NCBI GenBank assembly: GCA_018262455.1
Contig: JAGSPR010000176.1
Span: 1-15,933 of the forward strand
DNA from: Deltaproteobacteria bacterium
Lineage (GTDB): Bacteria > Myxococcota > Polyangia > Haliangiales > Haliangiaceae
Direction: 5' to 3'
DNA length: 15,933 bases
A program made the translations under genes and the position numbers. The notes below the pieces were generated by a model that made no database searches, had not been told where the DNA came from, and was given only the letters and a program-made list of their open reading frames with translations. Shown here piece by piece: positions 7,669 to 15,330 of this stretch (the stretch's first letter is position 1; every line of letters begins with the position of its first letter).

Positions 7669-9291
7669 TTACCGGCTCGCGGTGCGGCCCTTGAGGGTCA
7701 TCGCGCGCTCGATCAGCCCGACGAGCTCGGTCCGATCCTCGCGGTCGCCCGCGGCAGCCTTCGCGAGATCGCGGATCGCCGCGAGCGACCAGTGCTCGGC
7801 ATCCTCGCCACCGCGCAGGATGTCGGCGAACGCGGCGACCGCGAACGCAAACCGCAGGTCGGCCGGCGCGCTGGCGAACGAGCCGGCCGGGCCGCCGACC
7901 ATCGGGAACGCGGCCTCGGTGGCGTGCTCGCCACGCGGCTCCTTGTGGCGGATCCGCAGCGACGCGATCGGCGCGCTCGTCTGCTTGCCCTGGTCCGTCA
8001 GCTCGACCTCGTAGAGCGCGGTGACCTGATGACCCGCGCCGATCTCGCCGGCGTCGACCTGGTCGTTGCGGAAGTCGGTGTCGGCGAGGTCGCGGTTCTC
8101 GTAACCGACGAGGCGATAGCGCGTGACCATCGCGGGATCGAAGTCGATCTGGAACTTGGCGTCCTTCGCGACGACGTCGAGCGTCGAGCCGAGCTGCTCC
8201 TGGAACACCTTCTTGGCCGCCGCGAGCGAGTCGATGTAGAAGTTGTTGCCGTTGCCCTTGTTCGCGAGCTGCTCCATGAGCTCGTCCTTGTAGTTGCCCA
8301 TGCCGAAGCCGATCGTCGACAGCGTGACGCCTTCCTTGGCGCGGCCGGCGATCACCTTCAGCATCTCGTCGTGAGTGCTCGCGCCGACGTTGGCATCGCC
8401 GTCGGACAGCACGATGACGCGCGAGATCGCGCCGGGCCGCACGCCCTGCATCGCCTGCTTGTAGGCGAGGTCGAGGCCGGAGGCCATGCCGGTCGAGCCG
8501 TTCGCGACGAGATCGTCGAGCGCCGCGAGGATCTGGCCCTTGTGCTCGAGCCCGGTCGGCGGCAAAACGACGCGCGTGCTGCCCGCGTAGGTGACGAGCG
8601 CGACGGTGTCACCGTCCTTGAGGTTGTTCGTGAGGATCCGCAGCGATTGCCTGGCGAGCTCGATCTTGTCGGCCGACTGCATCGAGCCCGAGACGTCGAC
8701 CAGGAACACGAGGTTGGCCGGCTTGCGCTCGGCCTGTGACTTCGCCTTGGTCGCGACGCCGACGCGCAGGATGTGGCGACCCGGCGCGACCGGGGACGGC
8801 GCGGCGTCGATCACCACCGCGAACGGCGAGCCGGGCGCTGGCTCGGGGAACGCATACGAGAAGTAGTTGACGAACTCCTCGACGCGCACCGAGGCGGGCG
8901 GTGGCAGCAGGCCCTCGGTGAGCTTGCGGCGCGCGATCGTGTACGACGCCGTGTCGACATCGGCCGCGAACGTGGACAGGTGGTCCTTGGCGGTCTCGGT
9001 CCACGGGTTCTGGCCGTGGTTCTTGTAGCGCTCGCCACTGGTGGGGTCCAGGACGCCTTTGAGAGGCGCCGGGGGGTTCTGCATCCTGGGATCCGCGGTT
9101 GCGACGCTGGCACCGGAGCCTGCCGCGATGGCCTGGCCTGCCGGGGGCTCGAGATCTGGCCGGTCGATGGCCTCGCTCTGGGCAGAGCGCCGGTGACCGG
9201 CGGACTCGTCAGACTGGGCGAGCTTCTTGCCGCAGCTGGCGGCGGACAGCAGGGTGGTGCCGAGCAGGATCGAGGTCAGGGTCTTGCGCAT
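7669..9291 (-). CDS. YfbK-type von Willebrand factor A domain lipoprotein
   Basis: The product is 540 aa. The start at ATG 9291 gives MRKTLTSILLGTTLLSAASC, a lipoprotein signal with Cys20; longer in-frame starts (ATG 9366, TTG 9375) would put polar residues before it. After a low-complexity linker (21-85) comes the N-terminal region typical of YfbK proteins (about 90-180, with DHLSTFAADVDTASY and VRVEEFVNYFSY). The VWA domain follows (192-about 370) with a complete metal-ion-dependent adhesion site: DVSGS (Asp199, Ser201, Ser203), Thr267 and Asp297. The C-terminal DUF3520-like region (about 373-540) includes YRLVGYENR and DAGEIGAGHQVTALYEVEL. The role is unknown; metal-dependent protein binding at a membrane surface is inferred from the VWA fold. 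It lies 108 bp after pstB on the same strand with a palindrome between. No good Shine-Dalgarno is visible. Confidence 0.9.
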   Translation of the reverse strand: MRKTLTSILLGTTLLSAASCGKKLAQSDESAGHRRSAQSEAIDRPDLEPPAGQAIAAGSGASVATADPRMQNPPAPLKGVLDPTSGERYKNHGQNPWTETAKDHLSTFAADVDTASYTIARRKLTEGLLPPPASVRVEEFVNYFSYAFPEPAPGSPFAVVIDAAPSPVAPGRHILRVGVATKAKSQAERKPANLVFLVDVSGSMQSADKIELARQSLRILTNNLKDGDTVALVTYAGSTRVVLPPTGLEHKGQILAALDDLVANGSTGMASGLDLAYKQAMQGVRPGAISRVIVLSDGDANVGASTHDEMLKVIAGRAKEGVTLSTIGFGMGNYKDELMEQLANKGNGNNFYIDSLAAAKKVFQEQLGSTLDVVAKDAKFQIDFDPAMVTRYRLVGYENRDLADTDFRNDQVDAGEIGAGHQVTALYEVELTDQGKQTSAPIASLRIRHKEPRGEHATEAAFPMVGGPAGSFASAPADLRFAFAVAAFADILRGGEDAEHWSLAAIRDLAKAAAGDREDRTELVGLIERAMTLKGRTASR

Positions 9292-9343
9292 GGGGGTGTG
9301 ACGCGCGGCTCTCGTAGAGTGGTCTGCACCATCTCGTGAAGCA

Positions 9344-9363
9344 TTGTCGCGACCGCGCGACAA
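9344..9363. promoter_or_regulatory. 20-bp perfect-arm palindrome between pstB and the VWA gene
   Basis: TTGTCGCG (9344-9351) and CGCGACAA (9356-9363) are perfect inverted repeats around ACCG. It lies 37-56 bp after the pstB stop and 53-72 bp before the VWA start. As RNA it would form an 8-bp hairpin with a 4-nt loop, but no U-run follows on the minus strand, so it is a weak intrinsic terminator. As DNA it fits an operator for a dimeric repressor in front of the VWA gene. Confidence 0.55.
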
Positions 9364-9399
9364 CATCCCGCCCAAGCGACGACCCCCGCTCCCCGTCGG

Positions 9400-10326
9400 C
9401 TACCCGAAACGGCCGGTGATGTAGTTCTCTGTACGTTCGTCGGCGGGATTGGAGAAGATCTTCGCGGTCGTGTCGTATTCGACCAAGGTCCCGGTTCGCT
9501 GGTCGGTCTTGGAGTCGACCTCGGCGGTGAAGAACGCCGTGCGATCGCTGACGCGCGCGGCCTGCTGCATGTTGTGCGTGACGATCACGATCGTGAACCG
9601 GCTCTTGAGCTCGCGCATGAGCTCCTCGATGCGGGCCGTCGCGATCGGATCGAGCGCGCTGCACGGCTCGTCCATCAGCACGACATCGGGCTCGACCGCG
9701 ATCGTGCGTGCGATGCACAGCCGCTGCTGCTGGCCACCCGAGAGCCCGAGCGCGGACAGCCGCAGCCGGTCCTTGACCTCGTCCCACAGCGCAGCCGCGC
9801 GGAGCGACCTCTCGACGATGCCGTCGAGCTGGCGCTTGTCCCGCTCCCCGTTGACGCGCGGCCCGAACGCGATGTTGTCGTAGATGCTCTTGGGGAACGG
9901 GTTCGGCTTCTGGAACACCATGCCGATGCGCCGGCGCACTTCGGTCGGCGCGACGTCGGGACCGTAGAGCTCGACGCCGTGGTAGTGCAGCTTGCCGGCG
10001 ACGCGCGCCCCCGGGGTGACGTCGTGCATCCGGTTGAAGCAGCGCAGCACGGTGGTCTTGCCGCAGCCCGACGGCCCGATGAACGCCGTGATCTGATTCT
10101 TGTGGACCTTCAAGGTCACGTTGTGAACGGCCTGGAAGGCGCCGTAGTGCACGCTCAGCTGCTCGAGATCGAACACCACGGGAGTGTCGGCCAGGGTCGG
10201 ACCGTGCCGGCGATGGACCGACGACTTCGCTTCCGGGTCCTCCGCTGCCGCTCCTCCGGCCTCGGCTCGCTCGATCGACACCGCACGCAGGCCGACTCGG
10301 CTGGCTCTCGAGATCGCTATGTCCAT
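9400..10326 (-). CDS. pstB: Phosphate ABC transporter ATP-binding protein PstB
   Basis: The product (308 aa) is the ATPase that powers phosphate import through PstC/PstA at the inner membrane. All ABC motifs are intact: Walker [10 protein letters not shown] (84-92), Q-loop Gln139 in [16 protein letters not shown], signature LSGGQQQR (195-202), Walker B VVLMDEP (215-221) and H-loop His251. The FQKPNPFP motif is diagnostic of PstB. The ATP-binding core starts near residue 50, so there is an N-terminal extension of about 50 aa over the usual 250-260 aa protein. ATG 10326 has GGAGG (10332-10336) 5 nt upstream and is preferred over GTG 10347, which overlaps the pstA stop. It is the last gene of the pst operon. 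Confidence 0.96.
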   Translation of the reverse strand: MDIAISRASRVGLRAVSIERAEAGGAAAEDPEAKSSVHRRHGPTLADTPVVFDLEQLSVHYGAFQAVHNVTLKVHKNQITAFIGPSGCGKTTVLRCFNRMHDVTPGARVAGKLHYHGVELYGPDVAPTEVRRRIGMVFQKPNPFPKSIYDNIAFGPRVNGERDKRQLDGIVERSLRAAALWDEVKDRLRLSALGLSGGQQQRLCIARTIAVEPDVVLMDEPCSALDPIATARIEELMRELKSRFTIVIVTHNMQQAARVSDRTAFFTAEVDSKTDQRTGTLVEYDTTAKIFSNPADERTENYITGRFG

Positions 10327-10331
10327 GGGGT

Positions 10332-10336
10332 CCTCC
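10332..10336 (-). promoter_or_regulatory. Shine-Dalgarno site of pstB
   Basis: GGAGG on the minus strand lies 5 nt before ATG 10326. It supports the extended N-terminus and argues against both GTG 10347 and a start near the ATP-binding core. Confidence 0.75.
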
Positions 10337-10346
10337 ACCTTGATCA

Positions 10347-11243
10347 CTACTTCTTGAGCGCGAACCGGGCCGTGAATACCCGGGCCGTCAGGGTGAGCAG
10401 GAAGGTCAGCATCACGAGCGTCAGGGCCGCACCCCAGGCGCGATCGTGCGCGGCCACGAACGCGGTCGAGGTCGCGTTGCCGAAGATCTGCACCGACAGG
10501 GCCGTGTTGGCCTCGGTGAACAGGTGGGGGTTGTAGGCCGTCGCGGCGCCAACCGCGAACAGCAGCGGTGCGGTCTCACCGGCCGCGCGCGCCACCGCGA
10601 GCAGCGAGCCCGATACGATGCCGGGCAGGGCAGCCGGCAGCACGACGGTGAGGATCGTGCGGCTCTTCGTGGCGCCGAGCGCGTACGCCGCCTCGCGCAT
10701 GTGGGCAGGCACCAGCCGCAACATCTGCTCGGTCGAGCCGATGACGACCGGCAGCATGAGGCACGCGAGCGCGAGGGCGCCGCCGAACGCCGAGTAGCCG
10801 AAGTGCAGCGTCCACGTGAGGTAGACGAACAGGCCCATCACGATCGACGGCACGCCCGTCATCACGGTGGCCATGAAGCGGACGACGCGTGCGAACGCGC
10901 CATGGCCGCCGTACTCGTGTAGAAACACCGCGCCGAGCACGCCGAGCGGGACCGCGATCAGCGTGGCGGTGCCGGTGACGAGCAGCGTGCCGAGGATCGC
11001 CGGGCCCATGCCGGGACCCGCGCGCCGCGACACCACCGGGATCTCCTTGGTGAAGAAGTCCGGGAACGCTCTGAACACGATCGCGGCACCGTGCTCGATC
11101 ACCGAGTACAGCACCGCGACGAGCGGGATCGCGACCGCGACCACGGCGGCTGCCATCAGCAGCGTCATGAGGCGGCTCTTCTTCGACCGCCAGCTCGGCC
11201 GAGCACGCAGGTCGGGGACGCCAGGAGGCAGGGTCGCGATCAT
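10347..11243 (-). CDS. pstA: Phosphate ABC transporter permease PstA
   Basis: The product (298 aa) is one of the two membrane channel subunits of the Pst importer. About six hydrophobic segments are visible: roughly 27-47, 82-107, 121-143, 151-170, 203-219 and 272-290. The ABC permease 'EAA' loop that docks onto PstB is at 184-209 ([20 protein letters not shown]), and [12 protein letters not shown] (218-229) is the typical PstA motif after it. ATG 11243 overlaps the pstC stop as ATGA, so the two permeases are translationally coupled. The longer open frame upstream of this ATG runs through pstC out of frame and is not coding. The stop is TAG at 10347-10349, 20 bp before pstB. Confidence 0.96.
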   Translation of the reverse strand: MIATLPPGVPDLRARPSWRSKKSRLMTLLMAAAVVAVAIPLVAVLYSVIEHGAAIVFRAFPDFFTKEIPVVSRRAGPGMGPAILGTLLVTGTATLIAVPLGVLGAVFLHEYGGHGAFARVVRFMATVMTGVPSIVMGLFVYLTWTLHFGYSAFGGALALACLMLPVVIGSTEQMLRLVPAHMREAAYALGATKSRTILTVVLPAALPGIVSGSLLAVARAAGETAPLLFAVGAATAYNPHLFTEANTALSVQIFGNATSTAFVAAHDRAWGAALTLVMLTFLLTLTARVFTARFALKK

Positions 11244-12127
11244 CCGCCACGGCTCCGCCGCATCGAGCGCTGCACGATCGCGGTGGCAGCGAGGTTGACG
11301 ACGATCGTGATGACGAACAGGGTGACCGCGAGGGCGATCAGCGCTGACTTGTGGAGCTCGTCGGCCTCGCCCCACTCGTTCGCGATCACCGCCGGCATCG
11401 AGTTGCCTGGCTTGAACGGGTTCGCGGAGATCTGACCGAGCGCGGAGCCGATCACGAGCGCGGCGGCGATCGTCTCGCCCATCGCGCGACCAAGTCCGAG
11501 CATGACCGCGCCGACGATGCCGCCCTTGCTGTGAGGCAGGACCGCGGCTCGGATCATCTCCCAGCGCGTGGCGCCGAGCGCGAGCGCGGCTTCCTTGTCG
11601 GTGTTCGGCGTGGTCTCGATCACCTCGCGCGCGAGCGAGGTGATGATCGGGATGATCATGATCGCGAGGATGATCCCCGCGGTGAGGAACGAGCGGCCGA
11701 GCCCGAAGTGCTGCGACAACACGAACGCGCCCCACAGGCCGAACACCACTGAAGGCACGACCGCGAGCAGGTCGATCATGTACACCATCGGCTTCTTGAG
11801 CCATGGCGGTGCGGCCTGGGTGATGAACAGCGCGACGCCGAGGCTGACCGGCACCGCGATCACGACCGCGATCGTGGCGGTGTACAGCGTGCCGAAGATG
11901 AAGGCCGCGGCGCCGAATTCGCCTTCCGGAGCGGACCATCGCGATGACGTGAAGAACCGAAGCCCCATCCGCTCGAGCACGGGCAGCGATCGATCGGTCA
12001 TGGTGAACGCGATCAGGCCGAGCACCACGAGGACCGTCGCGGCAGCCGCGAGCGCGATCCAGCGGAACGCCGTGTCGGCGTGCTGGACCTTGCCCCGGAG
12101 GTCGATCATGTCACCGCCTGGCTGCAT
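11240..12127 (-). CDS. pstC: Phosphate ABC transporter permease PstC
   Basis: The product (295 aa) is the partner permease of PstA. A short N-terminal cytoplasmic segment precedes TM1 (about 23-43). A large periplasmic loop (44-72, with the PstC-typical F/W-rich start) and further hydrophobic segments around 75-103, 115-137, 148-168, 203-230 and 263-285 follow. The EAA loop is EAALALGATRWEMIRAAVLP (179-198), and GLGRAMGETIAA (211-222) is characteristic. ATG 12127 directly abuts the pstS stop (0 bp). A second in-frame ATG at 12109 has an AGGCGG sequence just upstream and could be the real start, giving 289 aa. The stop overlaps the start of pstA. Confidence 0.95.
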   Translation of the reverse strand: MQPGGDMIDLRGKVQHADTAFRWIALAAAATVLVVLGLIAFTMTDRSLPVLERMGLRFFTSSRWSAPEGEFGAAAFIFGTLYTATIAVVIAVPVSLGVALFITQAAPPWLKKPMVYMIDLLAVVPSVVFGLWGAFVLSQHFGLGRSFLTAGIILAIMIIPIITSLAREVIETTPNTDKEAALALGATRWEMIRAAVLPHSKGGIVGAVMLGLGRAMGETIAAALVIGSALGQISANPFKPGNSMPAVIANEWGEADELHKSALIALAVTLFVITIVVNLAATAIVQRSMRRSRGG

Positions 12128-13146
12128 TCAAGGGACCTGGACCTTGTCGATCTGCGCGACCGCCTTGTCCTGCAGGCTGTTCGGGATCGGCGCGAAGTCG
12201 ATCTCGGGCAGCAGCTTCTGGCCATCGGTGACCAGGTACCTGAAGTACGCCTTGAGCGCGGTGCCCTTCGTCTTGTCGGTCTGCTTGGCGTAGATCAGGC
12301 ACCAGCTCTGGGCGGTGATCGGGTACGCCGCGTCGCCCTTGGCGTCGAGCGCGCTGAAGATCAGGTTGTCCTTGACCTCGATGCCGTCACCGGCGGCCGA
12401 GGTGGCGGCCGCGGTGGGCTCGACGTACTTGCCGTTCTGGTTCTTGATCGCCGCGTACGGCAGGCCGGACGCCTTGGCATCCGACAGGTCGACGTAGCCG
12501 ATCGCGCCCGCGGTCGACTTCACGTCTTCAGCTTCCACGCGCCGGCCGAGGCGAGGTCGAGGTACTTCGTGAAGTTCTCCGTCGTGCCGGAGCCATCGGA
12601 GCGGTGCACGACGACGATGTCCGTGGCGGGCAGCTTGGCGCCCGGGTTGTCGGCGGCGATCGCGGGATCGTTCCACTTCTTGATCTCGCGCTGGAAGATC
12701 TTGGCGAGCGTGGGCGCGGACAGCTGCAGCTTGTCGACGTCGGCGTGGTAGCTGACGGTGATCGCACCCAGCACGTTGGGGATGTAGAAGAACTCGCCGC
12801 CCTTGACCTTCGCCGCGTCGGCGTCCTTGTACGGTGCGTCGGTGCACGCGAAGTCGACGACCTGGTCGGCGAAGTCCTGGCGGCCCTTGCCCGAGCCACC
12901 TCCGCTGTAGTTGATCTTGGTACCGCTCGAGATCTTGGTGAACGCTTCGGTCGCGACCTCTTGAAACGCCTTCTGGAACGTCGCGCCGCTCGCGTTCAGG
13001 GTCACGGGGCCGCCGGGCGTGGTGGTGGTGGTGCCGCCGCTACCGCCGGTGGCCTTCGATTCTTCGGGCTTCTTGCCGCACGCGGTGGTCAGACCGAGCG
13101 CGGCCATCGTGGCGATCAGCCAGGGCGTCGTGATGTGGGTGGCCAT
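12128..13146 (-). pseudogene. pstS: Phosphate-binding protein PstS, broken by an out-of-frame deletion
   Basis: PstS is the periplasmic phosphate receptor of the Pst importer. The first frame (13146 to a TGA at 12520-12522, 208 aa) starts with a lipoprotein signal (Cys23) and a Gly/Thr linker. It then holds the usual phosphate ligands: GATF (54-57), SGGGSGKG (81-88), Asp103 in CTDAP, and RSDGSGTT (182-189). It ends KYLDLASAGAWKLKT. The rest of the family sequence continues in a second frame, from about 12535 to 12128: AEDVKSTAGAIGYVDLSDA, then GLPYAAIKN and AYPITAQSWCLIY to the C-terminus. About 20 residues normally found between these parts, including the GGKGN-containing loop, are missing, so this is a deletion and not a simple one-base error. 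ATG 13146 follows GGTGA. A PhoB box lies 51-68 bp upstream. An assembly fault cannot be excluded. Confidence 0.85.
12526..12532 (-). other. Deletion junction in pstS with possible microhomology
   Basis: On the coding strand the 7-mer GCTGAAG is the end of ...TGG-AAG-CTG-AAG in the first frame and also reads GCT-GAA in the second frame, just before GAC-GTG-AAG. A deletion between two copies of this 7-mer, lying in different reading frames, would leave one copy and shift the frame exactly as seen. The undeleted allele is not available, so the mechanism is inferred. Confidence 0.5.
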
Positions 13147-13279
13147 GTGGATGGCTTCACCCTAGCGACCCTGCGTGGCACGTCTGCAAAGCGTCTGTGT
13201 CAGGACCGTGACGGAGCCGAGATCACACCAGTTTTCCGTGTTTGGCCTGCCGGGCGCGCGCGGCGTTGCGCCGTTTCCG
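13147..13279. other. phoU-pstS intergenic region
   Basis: This 133-bp gap is the only sizeable one in the pho-pst cluster. It holds the PhoB box (13197-13214) and a short GC-rich inverted repeat just after phoU (CGGCG-TTG-CGCCG, 13261-13273). The latter has no T-run on the minus strand and so is not a clear terminator. It probably carries the pstSCAB promoter. Confidence 0.6.
13197..13214 (-). promoter_or_regulatory. PhoB box upstream of pstS
   Basis: Reading toward pstS, CCGTCAC and CTGACAC are separated by GGTC, i.e. two 7-mers at the 11-bp period of a PhoB-binding site. Each matches the CTGTCAC half-site at 6 of 7 positions. The pair has the correct orientation and lies in the 133-bp phoU-pstS gap, 51-68 bp before the pstS ATG. 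A matching -10 element is not obvious. PhoB itself is encoded a few genes upstream, which makes the site credible. Confidence 0.6.
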
Positions 13280-13960
13280 CTAGGAGCTCGGCGTGATCGG
13301 GCGATGTCTGACATCGGTGGCGCGGACCATGTACACGACCTCCTCGGCGAGGTTCTTGACGTGGTCACCGGCGCGCTCGAGGTAGCGACACACCGAGGTC
13401 AGCGGGAGGACCCGGGTCACGGTCGCCGGGTCGGTCGCGACGTGCGCGATGAGCTCGGCGAACAGGCTGGCGTTCAGCTTGTCGATCTCGACATCGGCCG
13501 TGATCACCGCGGTCGCCTTGTCGGCGTCGCGCTTGACGAAGCTGTCGAGCGCGGCCTGGAGGTTCTTCTGGACCAGGGTCGCGAGCGGGGCGAGGTCGAC
13601 GCGCGGCTCGAGGGTGGGCAGCCGGTTGAGCTCGAGGACGCGCTTCGCGATGCCGGTCGCGAGGTCGCCGATCCGCTCGAGATCGACGACGAACTTGAGC
13701 GACATCGTGAGGAACCGCAGATCGGACGCGACCGGCTGGCGGGTGGCGAGGATCTGGAGCGCGAGCTCGTCGACCTCGTTCTCGTCGCGATCGATCACGG
13801 CGTCGTTCTTGATCACCTCTCGTGCGAGGTCATCGTCCTTGTCGGCAAGCGCCTTCATCGCGAGCGCGATCTGCTGCGCGGCACGCTCGCCCATCGTGGC
13901 GAGCCGCTCGCGCAACGTCCGCAGCTCCTGTTCGAAGTCCTTGCTCGTATGTGACGCCAT
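13280..13960 (-). CDS. phoU: Phosphate signalling regulator PhoU
   Basis: The product (226 aa) is a cytoplasmic, all-helical, metal-binding protein that represses PhoR signalling when phosphate is plentiful and connects it to the Pst transporter. The two tandem PhoU three-helix repeats are visible, each with its metal-ligand motif: DLERIGD (93-99) and YLERAGD (193-199), exactly 100 residues apart. ATG 13960 overlaps the phoR stop (TGATG), with GGTGG and GAAG sequences upstream; GTG 13963 is a less likely start one codon earlier. The TAG stop is 133 bp before pstS. The position between phoR and pstS differs from the enterobacterial order, in which phoU ends the pst operon. Confidence 0.95.
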   Translation of the reverse strand: MASHTSKDFEQELRTLRERLATMGERAAQQIALAMKALADKDDDLAREVIKNDAVIDRDENEVDELALQILATRQPVASDLRFLTMSLKFVVDLERIGDLATGIAKRVLELNRLPTLEPRVDLAPLATLVQKNLQAALDSFVKRDADKATAVITADVEIDKLNASLFAELIAHVATDPATVTRVLPLTSVCRYLERAGDHVKNLAEEVVYMVRATDVRHRPITPSS

Positions 13961-15330
13961 CACTTCACCACCTTATCTGCGCGCGGGAGCCGGAGCCAGA
14001 AGATAGACCCCACCGGGGTATTGGCCTCGACCCCGACGTCCCCGTCCATGCTCTCCACGAGATGCTTGACGATCGAGAGCCCGAGCCCGGTGCCGCCGGC
14101 TTCGCGCGACCGGCTCGGATCGGCGCGATAGAACCGTTCGAACACGCGCTCGCGATGCTTGTCGGCGATGCCCGGGCCGTCATCGCGGATCTCGATCCGG
14201 ATCTCGGTGCCGACGGGGCGTGCGTCGACCCAGACGTGACCATCGGCGCGGGTGTACTTCACCGCGTTGTCGATCAGGTTGACCAGGATCTGGTCGAGCG
14301 CCTTCGGATCGGCGATCACGGCGAGATCATCGGGGATCGCGATCGCGACCTTGACGTTGCGGCTCGTGGCCTGCATCTCGACCGCCGTCATCGATTGCTC
14401 GGCGAGCGCGCGCACCGGCACGGAGGTGGTCTCCATCCGGTACTGCCCGGCGTCGAGCCGCGACAGATCGAGCAGGTCGGCGAGGATGCGCGCGAGCCGC
14501 TCGGCGTTGCGGTGCAGGCCATCGATCAGCCGCGGGCCCATCACCGGATCGTCCTTGGCGCCGGCGAGCAGGGTCTCGGCGTTGGCACGGATCACGGCGA
14601 CCGGCGTTCGCAGCTCGTGCGAGACGTTGGCGACGAAGTCGCGCCGCACGGTCTCGAGCCGCCGCATCGCGGTGACGTCCTCGAGCAGCAGGACGCGGCC
14701 CTCACCACCGTACTTGTGGGCGACCCGGATCAGCGTGCGCAAGCCACCGGCGAGCTCGACCTCGGCGGTGGCCTCCTCGTCGCTGTCGATCAGGGCGAAC
14801 ACCTGGGGCACGCGGACGAACTCGATCAGCGGCTCGCCGACCGGCGAGCTCGACACGCCGAGCATCCGGCGCGCCGCATCGTTGAGCAGCTCGATCTTGT
14901 GATCGGCGTCGACGGCGATGACGCCCTGGGTGAGGCCTTCGGCGACGGTCGAGAGCAGCACGCGCTCGTGCGCGAGGCCGCGATGGCTGCGGTCGGCGTC
15001 CTCGGCGAGGAAGTTGACCCACTCGGCGAGCTGGCGCACCTCGTCCCCGGGCGGCCCGACGATCGGCGGGACCCGGCGGCTGGTATCGCGGGCGACGGCC
15101 CGGGTCGACACCGCGAGCTCGCGCAGCGCGCCCCGCATCGTCGATTGCACGAACCAGCCGACCCCGAGCGCCAGCGCGAACGCGGCGCATGCGGCGACCA
15201 CGGGCACCAGCTCGACGCGCGATACGAGCTCGGCTTGATCGGCGCGCAGCACCAGCGTACAGGTGAGCCCGACCGCCACCGCGACGCCGGTCGCGAGCAC
15301 GAGCAGCCGCGCACGGACGCGCTGGATCAA
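13960..15330 (-). CDS. phoR: Phosphate regulon sensor histidine kinase PhoR
   Basis: The product (456 aa) is an inner-membrane histidine kinase that phosphorylates PhoB when phosphate is low. There are two N-terminal hydrophobic segments (about 8-28 and 41-62) with a very short periplasmic loop, as in typical PhoR. A HAMP-like linker (about 65-120) and a PAS domain (about 125-215, GLTQGVIAVDADHKIELLN) follow. The HisKA domain has phospho-acceptor His238 in SHELRTP. The ATPase domain has an N box with Asn355 (NLIDNAVKY), G1 DDGPGI (383-388) and G2 GGTGLGLSI (412-420). The start is a TTG overlapping the phoB stop (TTGA), with AGGCGG 4 nt upstream. The frame stays open further upstream only through phoB. 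The stop overlaps the phoU start, so phoB-phoR-phoU form one coupled unit. Confidence 0.93.
   Translation of the reverse strand: MIQRVRARLLVLATGVAVAVGLTCTLVLRADQAELVSRVELVPVVAACAAFALALGVGWFVQSTMRGALRELAVSTRAVARDTSRRVPPIVGPPGDEVRQLAEWVNFLAEDADRSHRGLAHERVLLSTVAEGLTQGVIAVDADHKIELLNDAARRMLGVSSSPVGEPLIEFVRVPQVFALIDSDEEATAEVELAGGLRTLIRVAHKYGGEGRVLLLEDVTAMRRLETVRRDFVANVSHELRTPVAVIRANAETLLAGAKDDPVMGPRLIDGLHRNAERLARILADLLDLSRLDAGQYRMETTSVPVRALAEQSMTAVEMQATSRNVKVAIAIPDDLAVIADPKALDQILVNLIDNAVKYTRADGHVWVDARPVGTEIRIEIRDDGPGIADKHRERVFERFYRADPSRSREAGGTGLGLSIVKHLVESMDGDVGVEANTPVGSIFWLRLPRADKVVK

Noticed and set aside
11243..11939. Upstream extension of the pstA open frame through pstC
   Set aside because: The extension translates pstC out of frame. 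The ATGA overlap at 11240-11243 marks the real pstA start.
12500..12560. Programmed ribosomal frameshift in pstS
   Set aside because: There is no slippery heptamer, and about 20 conserved residues are absent at the junction, so a frameshift alone would not restore a normal PstS.
13261..13273. Short inverted repeat (CGGCG-TTG-CGCCG) just after phoU as a terminator
   Set aside because: The stem is only 5 bp, the loop 3 nt, and no T-run follows on the transcribed strand.
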